From Caldilineaceae bacterium SB0661_bin_32 (GTDB taxonomy: Bacteria > Chloroflexota > Anaerolineae > Caldilineales > Caldilineaceae): a stretch of 44,743 nt of DNA. Shown here piece after piece: positions 8,277 to 16,732 of the stretch; position 1 is the first letter of the stretch, and each line of letters begins with the position of its first letter. The DNA is taken from the NCBI GenBank assembly GCA_009841235.1, contig VXMH01000034.1, positions 1 through 44,743 on the forward strand, written 5' to 3'. The position numbers and the translations under genes were made by a program. Below the pieces are notes generated by a model. The model did no database searches. It was given only the letters and a program-made list of their open reading frames with translations, and had not been told where the DNA came from.

Positions 8277-9800
8277 GTGCAAACAGTTGAAGATGCGCCT
8301 GTAATCGGTTCCGAGCCCCAGCTTTTCATAGATGACACGATAATCAGCGCCAAGCGAGGCGTTGTGCGCACGCTGCACCCGGCGCGCAAGCTGGAGCAGC
8401 CGGTCCTGCGGCCGGACCGTCCGTGGGAGGGCCGGCGCGTCTACATCTATGGCAGCGTCTACCACGATAACGACGCCGGCCTCTTTCGCATGTGGTATAA
8501 CACGCGTCTGGGGCGCGGGCAGCAAGAGCGCGCGCCCGGCCTGCGCGGCCGGACCGGCGACATCGTCCTCTATGCCGAGTCTGTGGACGGCGTCCACTGG
8601 GAGAAGCCCGGACTGGGCCAACACGAGTTCGACGGCTCGCGTGACAACAACATCCTCTTCTTCGACAAACACAGCCCCACCGTTATCGTCGACGCCGACG
8701 CCCCGCCCGAATATCGTTTCAAAATGGCCGCCTGGAACTGGGATCAGGACGCCTCTGGCTACTGGATCGCCCATTCGGCGGACGGCCTGAACTGGCGCGA
8801 GTACGATGTCAACCCTATACTGATGCGCGACGAGATCCTGGAGTCGGTCACGGTGGCCCGCCACCCCCGCACGGGCGGCTACTTCGCCTTCCACCGCCTG
8901 TGGGGAGAGGTGCGCGGGCACGTACGGCGCCTGGTGGCCGTGGCTACGAGCCGGGACTTTGCGACGTGGACCAGCCATGGCGTGTGTCTGGTGCCCGACG
9001 AGCAGGATGACGCCTGGATTCAGGACCCCGGCCAGCGCACCGAGTTCTACGGCATGGCCGGCTTTGTCTACGGGGGCCGGTTTCTCGGTTTTCTGCCCGT
9101 GTTTGACGTGATCAAGGACGCCCGCGGCGAGTCCGGCATGCCGGCATCGGTTGCCGCCGACGGCAGCAAGGGCCTGCACGCGCCGGCAGTGATATCCGAG
9201 ACCGGGGCCGAGATCGACCAGGCGCCGTGGGACGGCCCGATCGCGGCCCAGCTCGTCCATAGCCGGGATGGGCGTAACTGGCAGCGTTTTGAAGACCGCT
9301 CGCCGATCATCCCGCGCGGCGGGCCTGGCAGCTTCGACGCCGGCTGCATTCTCTGCTCGGCCGACCGCCCGCTGATACGCGGAGACGAGGTCTGGCACTA
9401 CTATACGGCGGTCAGTACGATGCACGGCGGTCCGATGCCGCCCAAGACGATCTCGATCGGGCTGGCGAAATGGCGGCTGGACGGTTTTGTCTCGCTGGAC
9501 GCCGGGCATTTCGACGGCGTGGTAGAGACGGTCCCGCTGCAGCTTGCGGGCGAGGGGCTGGAGGTCAATGTGGATGCTGGCGACGGCAGCCTGGCGGTGG
9601 AGGTGCTGTCGGCGGCGGGCGAGCCGTTGGCTGGATTCGCTCGCGAGGACTGCCAGACCATCGATGCCGACGGCGTACGCCAGGCTGTGCGCTGGGCCGG
9701 GAAGGTGCGCCTTCCGATGGGACAGCCTTTGCGCCTGCGTTTTCACCTGGAGAATGCAGAACTTTACAGTTTTCGGATTCGGGAAGCAGGCCAGCCATGA
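8277..9800 (+). CDS. Five-bladed-propeller glycosidase-like protein (paralogue A)
   Basis: A 507-residue cytoplasmic protein (no signal peptide) of the GH32/GH43-like propeller type. It has Asp-box-like motifs SVDGVHW, SADGLNW and SRDGRNW, an N-terminal QLFIDD strand and a conserved FRMWY blade motif. A C-terminal beta-sandwich follows from about residue 400 and ends in LRFHLENAELYSFRI. The start is the GTG at 8277, after AGGGAGA. It is a close paralogue of the protein at 16733, sharing 19 identical residues around GGPGSFDAGCILCSADR, but carries roughly 24 extra residues near position 285-310. The overlapping next gene suggests co-translation. Substrate and catalytic activity are unknown. Confidence 0.75.
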   Translation: MQTVEDAPVIGSEPQLFIDDTIISAKRGVVRTLHPARKLEQPVLRPDRPWEGRRVYIYGSVYHDNDAGLFRMWYNTRLGRGQQERAPGLRGRTGDIVLYAESVDGVHWEKPGLGQHEFDGSRDNNILFFDKHSPTVIVDADAPPEYRFKMAAWNWDQDASGYWIAHSADGLNWREYDVNPILMRDEILESVTVARHPRTGGYFAFHRLWGEVRGHVRRLVAVATSRDFATWTSHGVCLVPDEQDDAWIQDPGQRTEFYGMAGFVYGGRFLGFLPVFDVIKDARGESGMPASVAADGSKGLHAPAVISETGAEIDQAPWDGPIAAQLVHSRDGRNWQRFEDRSPIIPRGGPGSFDAGCILCSADRPLIRGDEVWHYYTAVSTMHGGPMPPKTISIGLAKWRLDGFVSLDAGHFDGVVETVPLQLAGEGLEVNVDAGDGSLAVEVLSAAGEPLAGFAREDCQTIDADGVRQAVRWAGKVRLPMGQPLRLRFHLENAELYSFRIREAGQP

Positions 9801-11239
9801 GAGGCATATGGTTCTTCGACGACTGGATGCTGGAACGCCGCGACTGCCTGGAACGCGTCTGGGGTAAGCCGGCCTTCGTGAAGGAGATCTTCACGGAGTT
9901 CTACCCGGACGGCTGGGACGGATACGGGGGCTATCCCACCGCCTTCTACGACGAGAGGCTGGGCAAATACGCGCTGTATTTGATCGCATTTCCCGGTCGC
10001 GAGAGCCGCGACCGCACGCCGGGGATCAGTGCGGGCGAGTTTCAGTTCCGCCTGCTGTCCGACGACCCTTTTGACTGGCCCAACCCGGTCTACAATCCTA
10101 CCTCCGGCCCGGCCTGGCGCAGCTTTGACGATGTGGTCGTCGACCAGGAGGGCGCGCCGATCTGGGCGCACGCGGTACATTCGCTGGCGGGGACGCCGCT
10201 GGCGGAGCGGGGTTACGCTTCGGCTGTGCTGGATGTGCCGCGTCATCTGACCTGGGGCGGGTTCTCGGACGACGGTGTGCAGTTCAACGTTGACCGTTCA
10301 GGGCCGTGGCTGGACCCGGGTTCAGACATTGCCGGCGATATTCTGTGGAACCGTGAGGCAGAGCTCTACCAGCTTTTTGTGCGTCCGGTCTACGGCGACC
10401 GCCGCGTGGCGATGTCGACGACGACCGACTTCAGAGAGTTTACGCGCCCGGTCACGATCATGCAGCCCGATTCTCAGGACCGCGTCGGCACAGAGCTCTA
10501 CGACATGCCGCCGCGGCCGTATGAGGATTTCTACATCGGGCTGCTCAACATCATGACCAGCGACCGCTTTGAGGAGGTGAGTTTGAGTAGCAACTGGCCG
10601 CAGATCAAGTATTTCGGGCGGATGGATACGCAGCTGGCCTACAGCTACAACGGGCTGTACTGGTACCGCACCGAGCGCAAGCCGTTTATCGGCTTGCGCG
10701 ACTACGGCCAGGTTGGGGGCGGGTCGGCTTACGGTAAGGAGATGCTGCGTACGCAGGACGACAGGCTGCTCTTCTTCGTCATCGGAGATTACGGCGGTCA
10801 TGCGGCCCGCGTCGACAAGGAGACGGACTGGCCGTATGGCAGCGGCTACCGCAGCCCGATGCTCTACGAGATGCGGCTGGACGGCTTCTGTTCGCTGAAG
10901 ACGTGGGGCCGCGAGGGCGTACTGCGCACAAAAGTGATCATCCCGCGCGACGGTGAAATCCGCCTGAACGTCCGCACGATGACGCACACCGGCGTCCGGG
11001 TCCAGATGCTGGACGGGTTGACCGCACAGCCGATTCCCGGCTACACATGGGAAGAGGCGCTGCCCATAAGCGGGGATCATCTCTACGCCCGCCCGCGCTG
11101 GCAGGAGCGGGTGGATATTGCCGAGTTGGTGGGCCGGCCGGTCCGTGTCGAGATCGCGCTGCGCGAGGCCGAGTTGTTCGCGATCCGGCTGGAGTGTGAT
11201 CTATACAACGCGTGTGAGCCGTTGGGGGCGTTGTGGTGA
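9797..11239 (+). CDS. Propeller glycosidase-like protein (paralogue B)
   Basis: A 480-residue protein starting at the ATG at 9797, which overlaps the previous stop as ATGA, so it is translationally coupled. It shares the layout of its neighbour: blades rich in aromatic and Asp residues (FSDDGVQF, YSYNGLYW), the RLDGFCSL strand that opens the C-terminal beta-sandwich, and an end containing VEIALREAELFAIRL. It is more distant in sequence than paralogues A and A-prime. The upstream reading frame stays open to about 9470, but that part duplicates the coding region of paralogue A in another frame. It probably acts on the same substrate as its partner; no activity can be assigned. Confidence 0.75.
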   Translation: MRGIWFFDDWMLERRDCLERVWGKPAFVKEIFTEFYPDGWDGYGGYPTAFYDERLGKYALYLIAFPGRESRDRTPGISAGEFQFRLLSDDPFDWPNPVYNPTSGPAWRSFDDVVVDQEGAPIWAHAVHSLAGTPLAERGYASAVLDVPRHLTWGGFSDDGVQFNVDRSGPWLDPGSDIAGDILWNREAELYQLFVRPVYGDRRVAMSTTTDFREFTRPVTIMQPDSQDRVGTELYDMPPRPYEDFYIGLLNIMTSDRFEEVSLSSNWPQIKYFGRMDTQLAYSYNGLYWYRTERKPFIGLRDYGQVGGGSAYGKEMLRTQDDRLLFFVIGDYGGHAARVDKETDWPYGSGYRSPMLYEMRLDGFCSLKTWGREGVLRTKVIIPRDGEIRLNVRTMTHTGVRVQMLDGLTAQPIPGYTWEEALPISGDHLYARPRWQERVDIAELVGRPVRVEIALREAELFAIRLECDLYNACEPLGALW

Positions 11240-11362
11240 GGGGGGATCCGTACTGAAGTGTAAGTAGGTTTGAGGATGAACGGGATTGTGTGAAGTCACG
11301 AGGCGGAAAGCCTCAAGAAAAGAAGGAATTCGAGTTGGTACAGTCCTAGAGGTAGGAAAGCG

Positions 11363-12973
11363 ATGAACAGTGGGGAAAACGAGAGCAATCAAGACGGTTG
11401 GGATGAGTATCTCAGGAGAGCCTGTGAGCTTACCAGTTCTGGCAACCTGGACAAGTGGGAAAATGACTACAAGCGCGAAATAGCCCGCGATCTCGAAAAG
11501 GCGCGCGAAGAACTGTTTGCCGGCACTGACAAATGGGTCAGTCTTGTGGACAGAGGACTCAAGTCCAATCTCATTTACTTCACGATTAGGTTGAATTTTC
11601 GAGAATGGATGACAAGCTCACAGGACGACGCGCGAGAAGCCCTGAGGGCGATTTGGACGAAAGATAGCTTGCCCGTTGCTCAACGAATTCGGGATTTTTG
11701 CGAAAGATTCCCACGAAAGGTAATAGGTGGAGGTACAGGAACACGCTTGAACCTAGCGTCCGTCTTGCTGATGGGGGTAGACGTTGAGCGTTTTCCGCCC
11801 TTTAGAATCACGGTGTTTAAGAAAGCTTGTATGCGCACTGGATACGATCCACCCGAAAGGGGCGCGGACGAAGCCACGCTGTATGGTCATTTCCTTGGAT
11901 TCCTTGACCAACTCATCCAAGAGTCGGGGGCGAAAGGAGTGGAGCTACACCGCCAGCTTGACGCGCAGGGAGTAGTCTGGCAACTCCAGAACCACTTACC
12001 CAAACTAGGCGTGCAACCGGTTGAACCCAAGTCTCTAAACGCGCTCGCAGACGAACTGCTCCTAACGCCCGAATTTCTCGAAGAGATCTCCTCATTGCTT
12101 GACGACAAGCGGCAAGTTATCTTCCAGGGGCCGCCCGGCACAGGAAAGACCTATTTGGCGCAAGAACTGGCGAAGTTCCTTGCGGATTCCGAGTCGGGAG
12201 AGCGGATTACTCCCGTACAGTTTCACCCCTCTTACTCCTACGAGGACTTCGTCCGCGGCTTTCGTCCTACGCTCAGAAAAGGGCAGGCTGGATTCAAATT
12301 GCAGGATGGACCGCTGCTGCGAGCCGCGGGGAAGGCGCGTGACGAGCCGGGCTCCAAACATTTTCTCATAATCGACGAGATCAACCGCGGCAATCTCTCC
12401 AAGCTGTTCGGCGAGCTTTACTTCCTACTCGAATACCGGGACGAGCCGATACATATGCAGTATCAGGAGGACGACGAGGAGGACTTTTCGCTACCCGAAA
12501 ACCTATACATTATCGGCACGATGAACACCGCAGACCGCTCGATCGCGCTGGTCGACTTGGCGTTGCGCCGGCGCTTCCACTTCGTCGAGTTCCACCCCGA
12601 CAGCGAACCGGTCAAGGGCCTGCTCGGTCGCTGGTTGGAAAGACAGGGACTCCAAGAGACTATAGGGATCGTTAAAGTCATTGAAAAAGCAAACGATCTG
12701 TTGCAGGATGACAAGCACGCCGCCATCGGACCGAGTTACTTCATGAAGGAAGATCTTGACAGGAAGATGGTGGAGCGTATCTGGAAGCACAGTGTCATCC
12801 CGTACATTGAGGAACGCCTCTTCGGAGATGAGGATTTCATAAAGGAGTTTGATTTCAAGAAACTCTGCTCTGATGTCGCGCCTGAGTTACTTACGAAAAC
12901 AGTTGAAGAGCAGACCGACGATGAAGCGCAGACCGTCACGAGCGGCGTGAAAGATGCGACAGATCAACCTTGA
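11363..12973 (+). CDS. mcrB: McrB-type AAA+ GTPase of a McrBC restriction system
   Basis: A 536-residue motor subunit of a modification-dependent restriction system. Walker A is GPPGTGKT (256-263), Walker B with the McrB signature is LIIDEINRGN (335-344), and the NTAD motif tied to GTP use is at 388-391. Residues 1-240 form a helical N-terminal region containing TRLNLASVLLMGVDVERFPP; it is not the E. coli McrB methyl-DNA-binding domain as I know it, so the target may differ. The ATG at 11363 follows AGGAAAG. Its end overlaps mcrC by 20 bases. Base composition is less GC-rich than the propeller genes, which suits an acquired defence island. Confidence 0.92.
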   Translation: MNSGENESNQDGWDEYLRRACELTSSGNLDKWENDYKREIARDLEKAREELFAGTDKWVSLVDRGLKSNLIYFTIRLNFREWMTSSQDDAREALRAIWTKDSLPVAQRIRDFCERFPRKVIGGGTGTRLNLASVLLMGVDVERFPPFRITVFKKACMRTGYDPPERGADEATLYGHFLGFLDQLIQESGAKGVELHRQLDAQGVVWQLQNHLPKLGVQPVEPKSLNALADELLLTPEFLEEISSLLDDKRQVIFQGPPGTGKTYLAQELAKFLADSESGERITPVQFHPSYSYEDFVRGFRPTLRKGQAGFKLQDGPLLRAAGKARDEPGSKHFLIIDEINRGNLSKLFGELYFLLEYRDEPIHMQYQEDDEEDFSLPENLYIIGTMNTADRSIALVDLALRRRFHFVEFHPDSEPVKGLLGRWLERQGLQETIGIVKVIEKANDLLQDDKHAAIGPSYFMKEDLDRKMVERIWKHSVIPYIEERLFGDEDFIKEFDFKKLCSDVAPELLTKTVEEQTDDEAQTVTSGVKDATDQP

Positions 12974-14147
12974 AGAGTATCAGGACAGCGGTCCAATCAC
13001 TCTTGGGGTGGATGAGCGAGACGTTTTGAGGGAATTGCTTCCCTCGGTCTCAATCGAACCGGTCAAGCACACATCCAGCAAGTATCGACTTAGACCTGGC
13101 TCAATCGTCGGCGCGCTTGAGGTGGACGGCCTGTCAGTACTTATCAAGCCCAAGATTGGTATGCCGCAACTGTTGTCGCTGGCCTGCTACGCCCTTGGAA
13201 TATACAAACAACAGGATAAGGAGTTTTCCTTCGCGAAGGATGAAGCGCTGCCCGATGTATTGGCTTTGGCACTGATCGCGGCCGCCCGCCGAGCGTTTGG
13301 GAGAGGAGTCTTGCGTGGGTATCAGGCGGAGGAAGATGCACTACACACCGTGCGCGGACGCATCCGCTTCGAGGACCAGATACGGCGAAGATACGGCGTT
13401 CCTCTGCCGGTGGAACTGCGCTTCGACGAGTTCACCGAGGATATTCTTGCGAACAGGCTGGTGAAGGCTGCGGCTGCACGGCTCGGTCGTATGACTTTGC
13501 GCTCGTCGGAGGCGCGGCGGGGGCTGGGCCGGACTGCAGCGATACTCGAAAACGTTTCCCTGCTCGAATTCAGTCGGCGAAACGTACCGGAAGTCACCTT
13601 CGACCGGCTCAATGAGCATTACCGCCACGTTGTTGGGCTGGCGAGGCTGATCCTGCTGCACAGCGAGTTTGAGTCCTTTCGGGGAGATGTGCGTGCATCT
13701 GGATTCCTGATTGATATGAATAGACTGTTCCAGGAGTTCGTCACCCAGGCACTGCGCGAGGAGTTTCGCGTATCTGAAGCCACGTTGCAGTCCGAAAGGA
13801 AAGTACCCTTCGATAAAGATGATTCGGTGAAGCTTGAGCCTGACCTGTCGTGGTGGGAAGGCGGAAAGTGTACTTTCGTAGGGGATGCGAAATATAAGAG
13901 AATCGACGTCAAGTCCGTACCGAACGCCGACCTGTACCAGATTTTGGCGTATGCAACGGCGCTCAATGTGCCTGGAGGCCTGCTCATATATGCGAAGGGG
14001 GAAGCTGATACAGCAAAGTACAGAGTCAAGCACTCGGGCAAACTGTTGGAGGTCGTCGCCCTTGACCTGGCCGGAACGCTTGAGGATATACTTGCTCGCG
14101 TCAAAGATATCGCACACAAGATCGTATGCTTGAGGGAACGAAGCTAA
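12954..14147 (+). CDS. mcrC: McrC-type nuclease subunit
   Basis: A 397-residue partner of McrB. The N-terminal half is the beta-rich McrB-interacting region. The C-terminal PD-(D/E)xK nuclease shows PD at 296-297 and DAK at 311-313, followed by YKR, as in McrC proteins. The start overlaps the end of mcrB by 20 bases, so the two are coupled. In the family McrB translocates DNA and McrC cuts it. No methyltransferase or separate specificity subunit lies nearby, consistent with a stand-alone type IV system acting on modified foreign DNA. Confidence 0.9.
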   Translation: MRQINLEEYQDSGPITLGVDERDVLRELLPSVSIEPVKHTSSKYRLRPGSIVGALEVDGLSVLIKPKIGMPQLLSLACYALGIYKQQDKEFSFAKDEALPDVLALALIAAARRAFGRGVLRGYQAEEDALHTVRGRIRFEDQIRRRYGVPLPVELRFDEFTEDILANRLVKAAAARLGRMTLRSSEARRGLGRTAAILENVSLLEFSRRNVPEVTFDRLNEHYRHVVGLARLILLHSEFESFRGDVRASGFLIDMNRLFQEFVTQALREEFRVSEATLQSERKVPFDKDDSVKLEPDLSWWEGGKCTFVGDAKYKRIDVKSVPNADLYQILAYATALNVPGGLLIYAKGEADTAKYRVKHSGKLLEVVALDLAGTLEDILARVKDIAHKIVCLRERS

Positions 14148-14269
14148 CTACAGGGCAATCGCATGTAATCTGGTTTGCCGACATTGCCGAAGTTAGCCAG
14201 AGGGTCTACAAAAGGCATTCTCAAGAAACAAAGGCGAGGAGAGAGTGGAGAGGAGTGAGCTTGAGGGGG

Positions 14270-14320
14270 GAGCGAGGGCAGGCACAAGGCCTGCCCCTAC
14301 CGTAGTTTGAGGGGGATGCG
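14270..14320 (+). repeat. Dispersed palindromic repeat, internal copy
   Basis: GGGCAGGC (14276-14283) and GCCTGCCC (14289-14296) form a perfect 8-bp stem with the loop ACAAG, followed by a flank with AGTTTGAGGGGG. This matches the minus-strand reading of 12-60 almost base for base, and the degenerate copy at the right end. It resembles the short extragenic palindromes common in large GC-rich genomes. Confidence 0.75.
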
Positions 14321-14446
14321 GAGAGAAGGGCAAGGCCGGCAGTGGGCAGGGGCAAGGCCTGGCCATGCGTTTCGGGCAGACTCCGAGAGATTGACGCAAT
14401 AGGATGCGATTGTCCTGAAGCGAATCAGCTTGCGCTTGATCTGTAG

Positions 14447-14452
14447 TATAAT
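14447..14452 (+). promoter_or_regulatory. TATAAT -10 box for the Uma2 gene
   Basis: A perfect TATAAT lies about 34 bases before the TTG start at 14486. The nearest -35-like hexamer (TTGCGC at 14430-14435) is only 11 bases upstream, which is too close, so this is only a partial promoter match. Confidence 0.35.
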
Positions 14453-14485
14453 TCCCTCACCTCATCACTTGACGGGCGTACTGTT

Positions 14486-15043
14486 TTGACACGCACAGAA
14501 GAGAAGCTGCTGACCGCCGACAACCTGCTCCGTCTTTACAGCGGAGGGGCGCGGGGTGAACTGATCAGAGGGGCGCTTTGCAGAACGACGCCGAAAGGAC
14601 TGACACACGGCGAGATTGTGATGAATTTGGGCGGAGCGCTGAGGAATTTTGTCAGGCCTCGGCGCTTGGGCCGGCTGGTCGGTTCCGATTCCGGTATGAT
14701 GCTGGAACGTGATCCGGACACGGTGCGGGAACCTGATATCGCCTTTATCTCCGCACAGAAGCTGCCTCTGAATGTCAGACTTTCCGGCTGCTTTGAGGGT
14801 GCCCCCGATTTGGCGGTCGAAATCGTCTCCCCCAGTGATGGGCCGCGGGAGGTCTATCACAAAGCCCGCATGTGGATCAGCTTTGGCGTGCCGCTCGTGT
14901 GGGTTGTGGACCCGGAGAACCGCGCCGTCGAAGTCCACCGCCCCAATCAACCCCTCCTGAGTCTGACCGAAAATGAAATCCTCGACGGCGGCGAGGTCCT
15001 GCCCGGTTTCAGCTACCCCGTGCGCGACGTATTTGATCTCTGA
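14486..15043 (+). CDS. Uma2 family (DUF820) endonuclease-like protein
   Basis: A 185-residue single-domain protein of the Uma2 family, which has a PD-(D/E)xK nuclease fold. Family marks are VREPDIAFIS near residue 78, VEIVSPSDGPREVYHKA near residues 112-128 (acidic and Lys catalytic positions) and VWVVDPENRAVEVHRP near residues 140-155. The start appears to be TTG at 14486. Uma2 genes are often abundant in Chloroflexota and Cyanobacteria and their biological role is unresolved. Here it lies between the McrBC repeat border and the second propeller pair and has its own promoter-like box. Confidence 0.88.
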   Translation: MTRTEEKLLTADNLLRLYSGGARGELIRGALCRTTPKGLTHGEIVMNLGGALRNFVRPRRLGRLVGSDSGMMLERDPDTVREPDIAFISAQKLPLNVRLSGCFEGAPDLAVEIVSPSDGPREVYHKARMWISFGVPLVWVVDPENRAVEVHRPNQPLLSLTENEILDGGEVLPGFSYPVRDVFDL

Positions 15044-15065
15044 TTTGAATTCAATTTGAGATCAA
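15033..15065. promoter_or_regulatory. Nested palindrome spanning the Uma2 stop codon
   Basis: TTGATCTC (15033-15040) and GAGATCAA (15058-15065) are perfect 8-bp arms. The 10-bp palindrome TTGAATTCAA (15045-15054) lies between them. The stop codon at 15041-15043 is inside the structure. It could fold as an AT-rich terminator-like stem or be a protein-binding site; no T-run follows. Confidence 0.45.
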
Positions 15066-15168
15066 GGGTTTGCGTATATCGTGAGAGCGAGCGAGACACT
15101 CGCCCGCGCACGATCCCAAGGTAAAGCCCGCGCGCGTAGTCCTGTTTTCAAGTGAGGATCGGATCAGC

Positions 15169-16701
15169 ATGAGCAAGACAGACTGTATACGCGACATCGG
15201 CGGCCGCAAGGAGATCTTCATCGACGAAGCGCCGATCGCCGAGATGAAGAACGTGCGGCTGACGATGAATGCTCCTTACCAGGACCATGAGCCGATTTTC
15301 CTGCCGGAGGCGCCGTGGGAGTACCGGATTCATCCGTATGCGACGGTGATGCGGGAGGGGGATGTTTTTCGGCTTTGGTATCTGGCTTATGAGTGGGACC
15401 CGCCGCGGGGGGTGGAGCTGCCGGCGGCGGGGACGGCGGAGGATGCGAGGCTCTTTTGGGCGCATACGCGGGGGAGGCTGTGCTACGCCGAGTCGACGGA
15501 CGGCGTGCACTGGGAGCGGCCTCATCTGGGCCTGGTGGAGTACCGCGGGAGTGGGGATAATAATATCCTGGGACCGGCGGTGCATGACCGGGTGCAGCAG
15601 GCCGGCTGGAACGGGGGTACGGTTTTCAAGGATTCCGGGGCGGCGCCGGAGGGGAGGTACAAGCTCTGGAGTCAGATCGTGGTGGCGGAGGAGGGCAGGT
15701 CCGGCTTGACCGGGTTCTGTTCTCCTGACGGGCTGCGCTGGACGCCGTGCGGGAACAATCCTATTCCAGGGCATTGCGACTGCCTGAACGTGGTCTTCCG
15801 GGATGAACGGATCCAGCAGTATGTGGGGTATTCGCGCCTGTGGACCGCGGATAGGCACGGTGACCGCTACCGGGCGGTGCGGCGGCTGGTGTCGCCGGAC
15901 TTTGAGCGGTGGGAGGACATGGGGCAGGTGCTGGGCGCCGACGAGGTCGACCTGACGCTGCCGGTGAAGCGCGAGCGAGAGAGCCGGCAGATCATGGACT
16001 TTCACGGCAACTGTGTGTTCAAGTATCCCGGAACGGCGGACGCCTACCTTGCGCTGCCTGAGGTCTGGTGGCACTGGTCGACGAATCCGTTTCCGGATGC
16101 CGGCAGAGACCAGGAGAAGATGGGCGGCTTCCCGGACACGGTCGACGTGCAGCTCGCTACGAGCCGCGACGGGATCGAGTGGCAGCGGGCGGGGGGACGC
16201 AACCCGTTCCTGCGATTGGGGCCGCCGGATGCGGGCGATTCAAAGATGATCTACGCGTTCACACAGCCTGTACAGGCCGGCGATGAACTGTGGATCTACT
16301 ATGGCGGCTTCCGTTATGGGATCAGCGAGGGCGTTGCGCTCAAGAGGGGCGCTTACTTCCGCGCGCGGCTGCGATTGGACGGCTTTGTCTCGGTCGACGC
16401 CCCGTACGAAGGCGGGGAGCTGCTCACCGTGCCGCTGCGTTTTCGGGGGGAACGGCTGGCTCTCAACGCGGACACGAGCGCGGGGGGTGCAGTCCGAGTT
16501 CAGATAGAGGACGAAGGCGGCACACCAGTTGAAGGTTTCAGTATGGGCGAAGCCGACGAAGTGAACGGCAACTCGGTTCGCCACTTCGCGACCTGGGGAG
16601 GCCGTGCGCACGTCGGCGAATTGGCGGGGCGCGTGGTGCGCTTGCGCTTCCTGATGAACGGTTGTAAGTTGTACTCCTTCCAGTTTGTCGGCAACGGCTA
16701 A
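15169..16701 (+). CDS. Propeller glycosidase-like protein (paralogue C)
   Basis: A 510-residue member of the same propeller group. The opening strand is EIFIDEAPI, with Asp-box-like repeats STDGVHW, SPDGLRW and SRDGIEW. The motif VFRLWYLAYEW parallels FRMWY of the A proteins. The C-terminal sandwich starts at LRLDGFVSVDAPYE and ends in LRFLMNGCKLYSFQF, the same closing motif as its neighbours. The ATG at 15169 follows GTGAGGATCGG. No signal peptide is seen, so it is probably cytoplasmic. It precedes paralogue A-prime by 31 bases. Hydrolysis or phosphorolysis of an imported glycan is plausible but unproven. Confidence 0.75.
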   Translation: MSKTDCIRDIGGRKEIFIDEAPIAEMKNVRLTMNAPYQDHEPIFLPEAPWEYRIHPYATVMREGDVFRLWYLAYEWDPPRGVELPAAGTAEDARLFWAHTRGRLCYAESTDGVHWERPHLGLVEYRGSGDNNILGPAVHDRVQQAGWNGGTVFKDSGAAPEGRYKLWSQIVVAEEGRSGLTGFCSPDGLRWTPCGNNPIPGHCDCLNVVFRDERIQQYVGYSRLWTADRHGDRYRAVRRLVSPDFERWEDMGQVLGADEVDLTLPVKRERESRQIMDFHGNCVFKYPGTADAYLALPEVWWHWSTNPFPDAGRDQEKMGGFPDTVDVQLATSRDGIEWQRAGGRNPFLRLGPPDAGDSKMIYAFTQPVQAGDELWIYYGGFRYGISEGVALKRGAYFRARLRLDGFVSVDAPYEGGELLTVPLRFRGERLALNADTSAGGAVRVQIEDEGGTPVEGFSMGEADEVNGNSVRHFATWGGRAHVGELAGRVVRLRFLMNGCKLYSFQFVGNG

Positions 16702-16732
16702 CCGGCAGCTGCGGCCGCCTGGAGGTTGGTTG

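Larger units (their letters stand above)
14148..14485. other. Non-coding gap carrying a dispersed repeat and a promoter-like box
   Basis: This 338-base gap holds no credible gene. It contains a G- and GA-rich tract (14230-14275), the palindromic repeat annotated separately, and a second short direct repeat GGGCAAGGCC at 14328-14337 and 14350-14359. A TATAAT box lies upstream of the Uma2 gene. It marks the right border of the McrBC genes. Confidence 0.6.

Noticed and set aside
8124..9746. Long minus-strand open frame opposite the propeller gene at 8277
   Set aside because: It mirrors a well-supported gene, is Arg/His/Pro-rich and matches no family; typical of antisense frames in GC-rich DNA.
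9470..9796. Upstream extension of the second propeller gene
   Set aside because: This stretch is coding for the first propeller protein in another frame; the ATG at 9797 gives a normal coupled start.
11300..11314. Small hairpin GAGGC-GGAAA-GCCTC before mcrB as a terminator
   Set aside because: Only five base pairs and followed by A-rich rather than T-rich sequence.
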